IMG/VR virus record: IMGVR_UViG_3300045947_000237
Location: 1-21,703 of that record
Length of the DNA stretch: 21,703 bases
Source: a virus
Direction: 5' to 3' (one strand)
Below, piece after piece: positions 7,464 to 15,654 of the stretch. Under the pieces are notes generated by a model. The model was not told where the DNA came from, searched no databases, and worked only from the letters and a program-made list of their open reading frames with translations. Position numbers and translations under genes: made by a program. Positions within the stretch are counted from its first letter, which is position 1. The number at the start of each line of letters is the position of its first letter.

Positions 7464-9875
7464 CTACCCTGTCGCCGTCGGCGGCCTGGTGTACCCGGGT
7501 GTCAGCGACACGGTGCCGCCCACCCCGATCCGCACGTTCCTCGCTGCCGTGTTCCCCGACCCGGGCGCAACGTCAGCTCGCGCCACCTGGACGCGTACGT
7601 TCACCAGCCCCAGCTGCTGGTTGACGTCCGTGTCCACCGCGACGATCCGCGCGGTCGGCTCCCAGAACGCCACCCCGTCGGAGATGGCCTGCTCCAGCTC
7701 CGCCTTCGCCGCGTCCGCGGGCAGGAACAGCTGCTGCGACGTCGGCACCCCGTAGGACGGGCGCATCACACGCTCCCCAGGCTGTGTGGAAACCAGCGTG
7801 TGCACCCGGTCCAGGACCATCAGGAACTCGTCCGTCGTCGTGGAGACCCAGCCGTTGGCCGTCACCGCAAACGGAATCCTGGCGGTGACCGTGTCCACAT
7901 CCGGGATCGGGCCGCCCGGCGCGAAGACGCCCCGCGACGGAAGCGGCCTGACCGGCAGCCGGTCCGGAGGCAGTGCCAGCAGCGGCAGCTTGTACAGGGC
8001 CAGGACGCGTCGGCCCGGCGCCACGTCCCCCACCGAATACCCGAACCACAGCTCGGGCCCGGCCGGCCCGTAGAACACGTTGTACGCCTCCGGCTCGCGC
8101 ACATCGAGATCCGGGTCCGCGCCCTGGAAGACGCGCTCGACGAACCGGCCGTCCAGGCGCACCGCGCCCAGGTACTGGTTGCCCGGCGGCTTGTTCCCGT
8201 CGACCCCGTAGGCGTTGCCTTCCTGGAAGTACAGGTACTGGCCGAACAGGCACATCGTCTGGAACGTCCCCACCCGGCCCACGTCGGGGAACTCCGACAG
8301 CGGAACGAAGTTCCCGGCCTTGAAGTCGTCCAGGTCGAACAGCGTGTACGAGATCCCCTTCGCCGGCGGGGCCTCGGTGTGCCGCACCAGAATCCTGCGC
8401 GTGGGGATGTCGATGGCGTTGAGGACGACCCGGTCCCCAGACACCGGGTCGAACTTCTGCACTGCCGCGTCCGAGGACGTCACCACCGCCCCGTCCACGA
8501 ACTTCGTGCGCCCGACCTTCGTGCCGTACCCGTACGTCCCGTACCGCACCGCGGCGGCCTCGGTCCACAGGTACACTTCGCCGCCGAACACCTCCACGCC
8601 CAGGCTCGTACCGTGCCCCATCCCCAGCAGGAACATGTGCCCGGTGATCACCCCGGCCGCGTCCAGCCGGGTCACACAGATGTCTCCGTCCGCGCCGCGC
8701 TCGGCGTACGTCTTGGCCTCGCTCTCGCCGGGGAACTGACGCCCTCCCTGGATCACCTGTGACACGAACATCGTGTCATCGAGACGGTTGAACGCGATCT
8801 GCTGCGGCGCCCCCACCTCATGCAGGATGAACGGGTCCATCACCTTCTGCGCCTTGGCCTGAAGGTCGAACCGGCGCGTCGAAGGAGTCTCCGGATCCGG
8901 AGCCAGCACCTCGAACGCATACAGCACGATGCGCCGCGCGCCCGCATCGCCCAGGGCAAACCCGAGAACCAGCTGCATGCCGTCCGCTGTCGAGCGGACG
9001 GCCAGCGTCTCCGGCTCCCGGTACTCCAGCTGCGGCTGCTGCACCTGGTGCACGCGCTCCACCAGGGCGCCGGTGGACACGTCGGATACGACCACGTACG
9101 TGTTGCCCGGCGCGAGGTTCCCCGGGTCCACGTAGTACGAGCCCTCCAGCTCGTACAGGTAGCGGCCCCACAGCACGAAGTTGTGGTAGGTGTTCCCCGC
9201 CGGGATGTTCGTCGCGAACCCGGAAATCGGCGCAAAGTCCCGGGCGAGGAAATCCCCCAGCGCGTACATCAGGAAGAAGCGCCCCTGATTGGCGTCCTTG
9301 TAGTGCACGATGATCCGGTTCGTCGACACGTCCACGCTCGCGGTGACGCGCAGCATCCCCGGCACCGGGTCGTAGGACTCCACCGGCACACGGAACCACT
9401 GCGGGGCCGGCGGGTCGGGCTGCGTGATCGGATCGTTGATCCGCGAGTTCCCCGAGTCGACGAGCCCGTTGTCGACGAACCGGAACCGGCCGACCTGCGT
9501 CCCCCACGCGTAGGTGCCGTCCCGGACCGCGGCTGTTTCCATCCACAGGAACGTTTCGTCCTCGACCGGCTCCGCGGTCACCCCCCACCCGTGCCCGGCC
9601 CCCCGCACATACATGCGTCCCGTCTGCGCGCCAGCGGCGTTCAGCCGGGTCACCATCAGGTCACCGCGCTGCTCGCGGATCGTCCCCGACAAGGCTGCGT
9701 CCTCGTCGATCAGCTTCACGCCGCTGGGCATGATCTGCACCACGAAGATGTGCCCGTTGACGCTGTCGAACGCCGACGACTGGTGCACCCGGGCGTTACC
9801 CGGGATCGGCTGGTCGGCCAGGACCGTCGACCAGGTGGACTCCAGATTGAACCGGCGCGTAGTGGGGACTGCCAT
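7464..9875 (-). CDS. Two tandem TagC/P68-type beta-propellers fused to a gp25-like baseplate wedge domain
   Basis: 803 residues. Residues about 5-322 and 332-630 are two copies of one domain: RRFNL/RRFDL openings, GDLMVTRLNAAGAQTG and GDICVTRLDAAGVITG, GAGHGWGVTAEP and GMGHGTSLGVEV, FLWMETAAVR and YLWTEAAAVR, then REPETLAV and REPEAYNV near the end of each. These match the P68 RBP/TagC-like beta-propeller, found in receptor-binding and surface proteins. After a Pro-rich linker (630-658), residues 662-785 are gp25-like: IPFAVTANGWVSTTT, LVSTQPGERVMRPSYGVP, LEQAISDGVAFWEPTARI. gp25 is normally ~130 residues and forms the wedge core that nucleates the sheath. The only possible internal start for gp25 (GTG 7898) has no ribosome site, so the fusion looks genuine. 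The gpJ-like wedge follows. Confidence 0.9.
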   Translation of the reverse strand: MAVPTTRRFNLESTWSTVLADQPIPGNARVHQSSAFDSVNGHIFVVQIMPSGVKLIDEDAALSGTIREQRGDLMVTRLNAAGAQTGRMYVRGAGHGWGVTAEPVEDETFLWMETAAVRDGTYAWGTQVGRFRFVDNGLVDSGNSRINDPITQPDPPAPQWFRVPVESYDPVPGMLRVTASVDVSTNRIIVHYKDANQGRFFLMYALGDFLARDFAPISGFATNIPAGNTYHNFVLWGRYLYELEGSYYVDPGNLAPGNTYVVVSDVSTGALVERVHQVQQPQLEYREPETLAVRSTADGMQLVLGFALGDAGARRIVLYAFEVLAPDPETPSTRRFDLQAKAQKVMDPFILHEVGAPQQIAFNRLDDTMFVSQVIQGGRQFPGESEAKTYAERGADGDICVTRLDAAGVITGHMFLLGMGHGTSLGVEVFGGEVYLWTEAAAVRYGTYGYGTKVGRTKFVDGAVVTSSDAAVQKFDPVSGDRVVLNAIDIPTRRILVRHTEAPPAKGISYTLFDLDDFKAGNFVPLSEFPDVGRVGTFQTMCLFGQYLYFQEGNAYGVDGNKPPGNQYLGAVRLDGRFVERVFQGADPDLDVREPEAYNVFYGPAGPELWFGYSVGDVAPGRRVLALYKLPLLALPPDRLPVRPLPSRGVFAPGGPIPDVDTVTARIPFAVTANGWVSTTTDEFLMVLDRVHTLVSTQPGERVMRPSYGVPTSQQLFLPADAAKAELEQAISDGVAFWEPTARIVAVDTDVNQQLGLVNVRVQVARADVAPGSGNTAARNVRIGVGGTVSLTPGYTRPPTATG

Positions 9876-9883
9876 GAAGGTCT

Positions 9884-9889
9884 CCTCCT
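9884..9889 (-). promoter_or_regulatory. Strong ribosome binding site of the propeller-gp25 fusion gene
   Basis: AGGAGG lies eight bases before ATG 9875. It is the best Shine-Dalgarno in the window and overlaps the spike gene stop. It supports initiation at the N-terminus of the fusion. Confidence 0.75.
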
Positions 9890-10478
9890 AGATCTTCCGG
9901 TACCGCAGTCCGGACATGAACACCGACACCGGCTGGGTCTCGGGCGCCACGTCCTTGACGATGCGGAACTGCACCGTGCCGTCCTTGACGATCCCCACCC
10001 GCATGTACGCGCCCAGCACCGTCTCGTACGTGGATGTCGATCCCGCTACCGCGTACGCGTCGTTCGCCGGCGTCCACCCGTTGGGCAGCTTCGCCACCGA
10101 CCTCGTCCCCGCCGCCGGGACCACCGTCGAAGTCACCGCCCCGTCCAGCTCGATCATGCCGTCACCCGTCACCCGCGCCACCGGACGCCCGTAGCGGGCA
10201 TCGGGATGCGCCGCCCAGCCAGACAGCATCACCAGCGGCTGCCAGCCCAGCTCTGCCCCCTTGGGGAACGGCCAGAACACCGGCCAGTGCACCACCCCGC
10301 CCGAGAAGGCGATCTTCACCTGGTCCCCGACCGCGACCGCCCCCGGCACCGCGGGATCGGCCCAGCCGCTGACCCCCAGCCCGGAAACCTGCGGCACCCG
10401 CACCCGCACCCGGCCCCGGGCCTCCGGATCCTTGATGTCGGCGATCACACCGTCGAAAGTGCCCCACAGATCCGTCAC
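9888..10478 (-). CDS. Baseplate spike protein: gpV/gp5 OB-fold with fibre-knob-like C-terminus
   Basis: About 196 residues. The N-terminal ~75 (GTFDGVIADIKDPEARGRVR, VPQVSG, PGAVAVGDQVKIAF, HWPVFWPF) are the OB-fold of phage baseplate assembly protein V / T4 gp5. There is no beta-helix repeat or PAAR tip after it. Instead, residues about 84-196 (MLSGWAAHPDARYGRPVARV, GDGMIELDGAV, KLPNGWTPAND, RVGIVKDGTVQF) resemble the trimeric beta-sandwich knob often found at the ends of phage tail appendages. Two adjacent GTG codons (10481, 10478) can start it; the second gives a GTGA overlap with the hub stop like other junctions here. The OB-fold is certain; the knob is a pattern-based inference. Confidence 0.85.
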   Translation of the reverse strand: MTDLWGTFDGVIADIKDPEARGRVRVRVPQVSGLGVSGWADPAVPGAVAVGDQVKIAFSGGVVHWPVFWPFPKGAELGWQPLVMLSGWAAHPDARYGRPVARVTGDGMIELDGAVTSTVVPAAGTRSVAKLPNGWTPANDAYAVAGSTSTYETVLGAYMRVGIVKDGTVQFRIVKDVAPETQPVSVFMSGLRYRKI

Positions 10479-11677
10479 CACGTACCGTCCATGTACTGGG
10501 CCCGCCAGCGGCCGTTCACCAACACCGTCTCCCCGAAACGTTTCAGCTGCGCGGACACCGGCAGCACGATCCGGTCGATCTGATTACGGCCCAGAACCAC
10601 ATCGCACTGGTAATCGGTCTGCACCATGTCGAACCAGTTCGGCTTGAACCGGTGCGTCACCGACCGCACCATCCACGTCCCCGAGTTCTCTGTGCCGATG
10701 CCGTTCCCGCCCAGCTCCACCAGCGCCCCCGGCCGCAGCCGCGAGTCCCCGGTCACCGTGCACTGGGACTCCACCCACAGCCACTCCACCTGCGAGGCGA
10801 TGTTGTTCACCGCCCGGTCGTAGGAAGTCGAAGGCCGCTGGCTCCAGAACTGGGTCAGCAGCGGCGCCCGCTCCCCGGCCCTCGGCGGCTTCGACCGCGG
10901 CTGCGTGTACGTCGCGGGCATCAGCTGTCCCGTACGCCGGTTCAGCGACACCGTCTCGTACCGGGCCCGCACACCGCCCACCGGATCCGTCTCGCCGGCC
11001 GTCGACTCGAACGACCGCAGGGAATTGAACGAGCCCTGCGCCTTCCACAGCTCGAACTTCGGCACCCTGGGATCACCCGTCGGCTGCGCCACGTCCCTGG
11101 ACACGAACCACAACGCCGTCTCATCCACATACACGCGGTAGCCGACGTAGTCGCAGATCTCCGACAGGAACGCCCAGTCGGACGTGACCTGCATGCGCTG
11201 CTCGAACCTGACCGAGGAGGTCTCCACGCGCGGCTGGAGGCTGTGCTCGAAGGCGATCTGCCGGGCGATGGCCGACAGCGTCGTGGCCGGCCACAGCCGG
11301 TTCTTCACCGACTGCATCGTCATCGACACGCCCACCAGCGTGTACCTCACCGTCAGCTGCACGATGTGCAGGAACGAAGGGTGCCGTTCGGAGTTCACCA
11401 CCTGGGCGCTGGCCACGTACCCGTAGAAGTTCGCCGACAGATTCGACTGCAACCCCCACTTGAAGTGCACCGCCGTGGCGTCGGTCCACACCGAGCCACC
11501 GGGCTGCCACCAGTCCTGCGAGGGTATCGTCGCCGGATAGTGCTGCTTGAGCGTCAGCTCGGCGACCTGGTGGGCGTTCTCCGCCTGGTAGAGGACCATC
11601 TCCTCTATCCAGTCGTTCGGCATCATCACCGGCTCGACCAGCGTCAGGTGCGGAACGTAGCGGTCATACAGTGCCAC
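10475..11677 (-). CDS. Baseplate hub protein (gp27/gpD/VgrG N-terminal-like)
   Basis: 400 residues from GTG 11677. Features of the hub family are the beta-barrel segments (FYGYVASAQVVNS, LTVRYTLVGVSMTMQSV), the middle SALSAIARQIAF-like helix (TLSAIARQIAFEHSL), then VTSDWAFLSEICDYVGYRVY, which is the classic late-control-D signature of a helix followed by a barrel strand. The C-terminal third has RLRPGALVELGG and GTWMVRSVTHRF, also typical. Trimers form the central hub between tube and spike. It lies between the LysM gene and the spike gene, as in P2, Afp and type VI systems. The start overlaps the previous gene and has only a weak Shine-Dalgarno, consistent with coupling. Confidence 0.9.
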   Translation of the reverse strand: MALYDRYVPHLTLVEPVMMPNDWIEEMVLYQAENAHQVAELTLKQHYPATIPSQDWWQPGGSVWTDATAVHFKWGLQSNLSANFYGYVASAQVVNSERHPSFLHIVQLTVRYTLVGVSMTMQSVKNRLWPATTLSAIARQIAFEHSLQPRVETSSVRFEQRMQVTSDWAFLSEICDYVGYRVYVDETALWFVSRDVAQPTGDPRVPKFELWKAQGSFNSLRSFESTAGETDPVGGVRARYETVSLNRRTGQLMPATYTQPRSKPPRAGERAPLLTQFWSQRPSTSYDRAVNNIASQVEWLWVESQCTVTGDSRLRPGALVELGGNGIGTENSGTWMVRSVTHRFKPNWFDMVQTDYQCDVVLGRNQIDRIVLPVSAQLKRFGETVLVNGRWRAQYMDGTW

Positions 11678-11945
11678 GGGGCACCATCACCCTCGACCCC
11701 GCCGGCAGCTGCGTCCAGTCCAGCACCTGCGGATTGGCCTCACCGATCATCCACCACGCCTCAGCCACCCCGTACGCACCCGCAGACACGGTGTCCACCC
11801 GCGAGAAGTCACTCCACAGGTGATCGCTCACCACCAGGTTCTGCACCGCGGGCGGCCGGCGCAGCACCATCACCTGCTGCCTTCCGCGCCGGTCGGTGAC
11901 CTGAGCCGTCCCGTTGCGCTGGTACCTCGACGTCGCAGAAATCAT
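11664..11945 (-). CDS. LysM/gp53-like small baseplate protein
   Basis: 93 residues. The second half, DFSRVDTVSAGAYGVAEAWW followed by MIGEANPQVLDW and LPAGSRVMVPR, matches the LysM-like fold of T4 gp53 and P2 gpX-type proteins (a run with YG, WW, I..AN and PG..V.VP). In contractile baseplates this part clamps the hub or wedge to the tube. Its ATG overlaps the preceding stop as ATGA, and its last 14 nt overlap the hub gene, so expression is probably coupled. No signal peptide is present, so it is unlikely to be a free cell wall-binding LysM protein. Confidence 0.85.
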   Translation of the reverse strand: MISATSRYQRNGTAQVTDRRGRQQVMVLRRPPAVQNLVVSDHLWSDFSRVDTVSAGAYGVAEAWWMIGEANPQVLDWTQLPAGSRVMVPRGTV

Positions 11946-12727
11946 CGCGCCACTCCTGCCGGGACAGTCATCAGGTCAATGTTCACCGTGAACGCACCAC
12001 GGGTGGGAGCCATCCGCTGCGTGAAATGCGTGTACGTCATGCTGATGCTCGTGACGTATCCGAAATAGCGCATCGACGAGTGCGCGGGAAGCTGCCGGTA
12101 GATCGTCGTGTTCCGCGGGTTCATGAAATTAACCCACACATACCGCAGCTGCATCACCCCGAGAAAATCACCCGGCTTCGGATTCCCGGTGTCCGTCGTG
12201 TCCTCGGCCGCCGCCGTGGGCTTCTCGTTCATGCCGACCATGTTGTAGATGACATGCGAATCCGCCAGCACCCCCAGATCCCCTGCCCACGTTCCGTGCT
12301 GACTCGGGTCACTCATCTCATAGGTGCGGTCGAACAGCAGGCTGAAGCTCAGAGAACCACCGGTCAGGCCAAGCAGCTTCGCCGACCCCTGATCCCCCAA
12401 GTACATGCCCGGCACCGGCCGCGACTTCGCCCCCAGCGCATAGTTCACCGACACCGAAGAAGGGTTGTACCGGAAGAACAGCCAGTACTGCGACTTGTTC
12501 TCCCCGGCTGTAAGCGGCTCGCCGTCAGTCTTCGTGGCCGTCTTCATGTACCCCCGGTAAAGGAACTTCTCGAAACCGTCCTGCTGAAGCGACGGAAACG
12601 AATCAAGCCGCGTGTCCTCCATCGGATTGACCCGAAGATCCCACGACGCCACAGTGCCCTTGTTCATGCCACTGGAGCGCGGATCATCCGGACGCACATA
12701 CTCAGGGTTCTCACCAGGATGCGCCAT
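11942..12727 (-). CDS. CIS-tube-like baseplate/tube initiator protein (Afp7 N-terminal type)
   Basis: 261 residues from ATG 12727. Residues about 80-135 (YWLFFRYNPSSVSVNYALG, then TGGSLSFSLLFDRTYEM) and 195-255 (LRYVWVNF, YFGYVTSISMTYTHFTQRMA, GAFTVNIDL) fit the contractile injection system tube domain, known at the N-terminus of Afp7/Pvc7-type proteins. There it is normally followed by a LysM domain in the same chain; here LysM is a separate downstream gene. The role would be to join the first tube ring to the hub. The N-terminal ~75 residues have no obvious match. It follows the tape measure directly and overlaps the LysM gene by ATGA. It could also be seen as a counterpart of P2 gpU-region or T4 gp48/54 initiators. 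Confidence 0.72.
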   Translation of the reverse strand: MAHPGENPEYVRPDDPRSSGMNKGTVASWDLRVNPMEDTRLDSFPSLQQDGFEKFLYRGYMKTATKTDGEPLTAGENKSQYWLFFRYNPSSVSVNYALGAKSRPVPGMYLGDQGSAKLLGLTGGSLSFSLLFDRTYEMSDPSQHGTWAGDLGVLADSHVIYNMVGMNEKPTAAAEDTTDTGNPKPGDFLGVMQLRYVWVNFMNPRNTTIYRQLPAHSSMRYFGYVTSISMTYTHFTQRMAPTRGAFTVNIDLMTVPAGVAR

Positions 12728-12729
12728 GC

Positions 12730-15654
12730 CTACCACCCTCCAAGCAGCGACTTGATCCGCTCATCCGCAGCGATAAACGACACAAACTGCTCCGCAGCAG
12801 ACTGCGCGCCCTCAGCAGAAGCCGACGGCATATTGATCACCACAGACCCCTCGCTGAACGTCAACGTCACCGCAGCACCCCCAGCGCCCCCCGACGGCAG
12901 CCCCGCATACGCCTGCTCACTGAGCGCCTGCCGCACCGTCGAAGCCTGCTCACGGGTCAGCACCATCTCCCCGCCGTGCAGCTGCGCCACCTGCTCGCCC
13001 GGAATCTCCCACGCGCCGGCCGTGTACCAGTTCCCGACGTCCTTGCCGTTGATCGGCACCCGGGCTTTCCAATGCGCCAGCGCCTTCGACGGAGAACCGT
13101 ACGCCCCCCGGATATAGTTCAGGCCCCACGCGATCTGCTTCTCCGGAGAATTCCGCCACGCATCGTTATTGGTTTCCGGGTACAGATTGCTCATCGCCTG
13201 CGGAATCCCGTACGCGTCAGACCCCGGGTTGTCGGCGTTGTGCCTCCAGTTCGACTCCTTCGTCCACAGGTCGAACAGCGCATCCCACTCCCCGCCCGTC
13301 CAGCCGTACGGAGCAGCCGCAGCCATCGTCTTGCCCAGCGCCGCGTTCCCCGACGGATTGTCCGGCGCCGGCGCCACAGACTCGCCCGCGTCGCTGTTCT
13401 GATCCGACACGTTCTGCGGGCCGCCCGAACCACCACCACCTCCGCCGGCGAGGGCAGCAGCAAGGATGTCCTTCTCCTCACCGCCCCCGGACGCACCCCC
13501 GCCGTTCCCTCCAGGCCCCCACGACTTCGTCGCGTCGTTCTCACTGCCCCCCAGCAGGCCCGTGGCCCGGTCACCGCCGGACATGATGCGCTTGGCGTGC
13601 GTGTACTTCCCCGACCAGCCGATCGGCTTCTCCACCACCCCGTACTGCGGGCTGGACGCCTCCACCACGCTCCCGTTGCCCGCGTACAGGCCAACGTGGG
13701 AGTTGTCCCCGTAGAACACCAGGTCACCGGGGAGCAGTTTGTCCAGGCCGACCTCGACGCCCTCCTTGACCTGGTCGTAGGTCACCCGCGGGATCTTCTG
13801 CCCGATCGAGGCAAAGGCGTGCTGCACGAGGCTGGAGCAGTCCCAGGCGTCCGGTCCGGTCGCACCCAGGATGTACCGCTTGCCGACCTCGGCCCGCGCG
13901 GTTGCGATGACCTTGTCCATGTCACCCGACACCAGACCGGGAGCCGACTGATCCTTCCGGCCCGGCACACCCGCATGGTCGGGCTCACCCAGCGTGCGCT
14001 GCTTGTTCTGCTCCTGTCCCATACGCTTGCCGAACGTCGCCGACGCACCGCCTCCGCCCTGACCACCCGGCGGAGAATTCATCGCCGCGCCCAGGTACGT
14101 TCCGAGAATAGGGATGGAGGCAACACCCTTCTGGAACCAATTACTCTCCTCCCCGCTCGATTCCGTAGACCACCCTTCCTTGCTGAACAAGTTTCCCTTG
14201 ATGTTGTTCCACGCCACCGCCCCCTTACCGACCAGCCCACCCTGCTCGCCGGCCGCCTTGTACTTCGCGAACGGCTCCAGCACGGGTTGCAGCATGTCCT
14301 TGATCGCGATCGTCGCATGCGCGGCGTCCACCAGAGCGTTCTGCACGCCACCGGAAGCCGCCAGCATGTGCTCGCGTTCCTTGCCCCGCTTCCGGTACTC
14401 CACATCGACCGCGGTCTCACCGAAATCCTTCAACCCAGGCGTCTGCTGAATCTTCTGACGGGCCGCCTTGGCCTTCTTCTCATCCTTGCCGGCCGCGTCC
14501 GTGAACAGCTTCTCGACGTCCGTCTGACTCAGGTCCGGGAACTGGTCCGCGACCTTCTTCTGGTTCTCGATGGTCTTCACCATCGCCTCGGCCTGGGTGG
14601 CGTCCATCCCCAGCTCGGAAGCGAACGTGTCGATGTTCTGCGACAGATAGCCGCCCGGCCGCAGAGCGTTCGCCAGGTGCTCGGCGTTGATCTGCCGCAG
14701 GTTCGACACCCCGAACGTCTGCGTGGCCAGCCGGGCCGCCATCGTCTGCGTGCCCACCACGTTTCCGCCGACCTGCCGCGACGGCCCCAGCCCCATCGCC
14801 AGCGACGTGTAGAACCCCTGCCCCGAACCGATCTTCGTCTGCATGTCCAGCGCGCCCGACGCCCCCAGCCCCGGTGTCCCCATCGCCAGCGCCGCGGCCT
14901 CGTTCATCATCCGCGGACGCTGCTGGGCGTTGTAGTTCCGCATGAACCCCGAGCCGGCCGAGAAAAGATCCTCGTTCGACGTCGCATAATTCTGCAATCC
15001 AGCGTCGAACAAAGGCTGAGCCGCAGCCTTCGCCCGCGCACCCATCGTGGCACCCGCCACCGGCTGCATACCCATCGTCCGCTGGTAGAACTGCGACTGG
15101 GCGAACGCGAAGTTCCGCTCATACGGAGCCCCCGCCGACACCGCCCCCGCAGCAGCCCCCAGCGTCTGCCCCACCGCCGCCATGCGGTTCATCCGCACCT
15201 CGGCGCTGTGCTGCGTCTCCAGCTGCTGCCGCTGCGCCGTCATGTTCGACCGCGCGTGCAGGAACCGGTTCGTATCCAGTTCCCGGTCCGCCTCCAGCCG
15301 CCGCACGCCGATGTTGTAATCACCGCGGCTGATCTGGCCCGCCGCCAGGCGTCCGCTCAGCCGGTCGTGGTCCTCCCGCGCACGCCTGCGCGCCTCAAGA
15401 AAGGACTGCGAAGCGATCGACTGCTGCCGGTCCAGCTGCTCGGACCGCGTGGTGTAGTACTGCTGCCCCCGCCCATGCTGCTGGCCCAGCCCGCCCAGCG
15501 CCCCCCACGGGGAGCCCGACGCCCCGCGCGACATCCCCTGCGTCAGCTGCGAAATCGCACGCGTCAGCTGACCCATCTGGCCGGCGAGCTGGTTGGTGCC
15601 GACGATCTGCGGGTTGCCCTGCTGGGGGCCGGGGCCCGGTACGGGATTGCTCAC
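12730..15654 (-). CDS. Tape measure protein with NlpC/P60 and lytic transglycosylase-like domains
   Basis: 974 residues from GTG 15654. Residues 1-570 are helical, Gln/Ala-rich and low in complexity (for example 75-160, RSEQLDRQQSIASQSF onward), as in tape measures. About 580-691 is an NlpC/P60 peptidase: Cys606 in WDCSSLVQHAF, His653 in DNSHVGLYAGNG, and Glu665 in VVEASS, spaced like the Cys-His-Glu triad of RipA. Gly/Ser-rich linkers follow. About 785-865 resembles a transglycosylase: Glu800 in KESNWRHNADNPGSDAYG, IPQAM, and NYIRGAYGSPSKALAHW. The C-terminus has GGEMVLTREQAS, common in phage tape measures. It sets tail length and probably cuts peptidoglycan on injection. The stop overlaps the region just before the next start. 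Family and catalytic residues are seen; activity is inferred. Confidence 0.93.
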   Translation of the reverse strand: MSNPVPGPGPQQGNPQIVGTNQLAGQMGQLTRAISQLTQGMSRGASGSPWGALGGLGQQHGRGQQYYTTRSEQLDRQQSIASQSFLEARRRAREDHDRLSGRLAAGQISRGDYNIGVRRLEADRELDTNRFLHARSNMTAQRQQLETQHSAEVRMNRMAAVGQTLGAAAGAVSAGAPYERNFAFAQSQFYQRTMGMQPVAGATMGARAKAAAQPLFDAGLQNYATSNEDLFSAGSGFMRNYNAQQRPRMMNEAAALAMGTPGLGASGALDMQTKIGSGQGFYTSLAMGLGPSRQVGGNVVGTQTMAARLATQTFGVSNLRQINAEHLANALRPGGYLSQNIDTFASELGMDATQAEAMVKTIENQKKVADQFPDLSQTDVEKLFTDAAGKDEKKAKAARQKIQQTPGLKDFGETAVDVEYRKRGKEREHMLAASGGVQNALVDAAHATIAIKDMLQPVLEPFAKYKAAGEQGGLVGKGAVAWNNIKGNLFSKEGWSTESSGEESNWFQKGVASIPILGTYLGAAMNSPPGGQGGGGASATFGKRMGQEQNKQRTLGEPDHAGVPGRKDQSAPGLVSGDMDKVIATARAEVGKRYILGATGPDAWDCSSLVQHAFASIGQKIPRVTYDQVKEGVEVGLDKLLPGDLVFYGDNSHVGLYAGNGSVVEASSPQYGVVEKPIGWSGKYTHAKRIMSGGDRATGLLGGSENDATKSWGPGGNGGGASGGGEEKDILAAALAGGGGGGSGGPQNVSDQNSDAGESVAPAPDNPSGNAALGKTMAAAAPYGWTGGEWDALFDLWTKESNWRHNADNPGSDAYGIPQAMSNLYPETNNDAWRNSPEKQIAWGLNYIRGAYGSPSKALAHWKARVPINGKDVGNWYTAGAWEIPGEQVAQLHGGEMVLTREQASTVRQALSEQAYAGLPSGGAGGAAVTLTFSEGSVVINMPSASAEGAQSAAEQFVSFIAADERIKSLLGGW
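12736..12741 (-). promoter_or_regulatory. Ribosome binding site fixing the CIS-tube-like gene start
   Basis: GGAGGG, inside the last codons of the tape measure gene, is eight bases before ATG 12727. It overlaps the in-frame GTG at 12736, which is therefore not the start. Confidence 0.65.

Noticed and set aside
8820-10583. 587-codon open frame on the plus strand
   Set aside because: It spans three real minus-strand genes and is His/Arg-rich noise.
13432-13455. Short repetitive tract of ACC/CCT triplets
   Set aside because: It encodes a Gly-rich linker between the two enzymatic domains of the tape measure and is not a functional DNA repeat.
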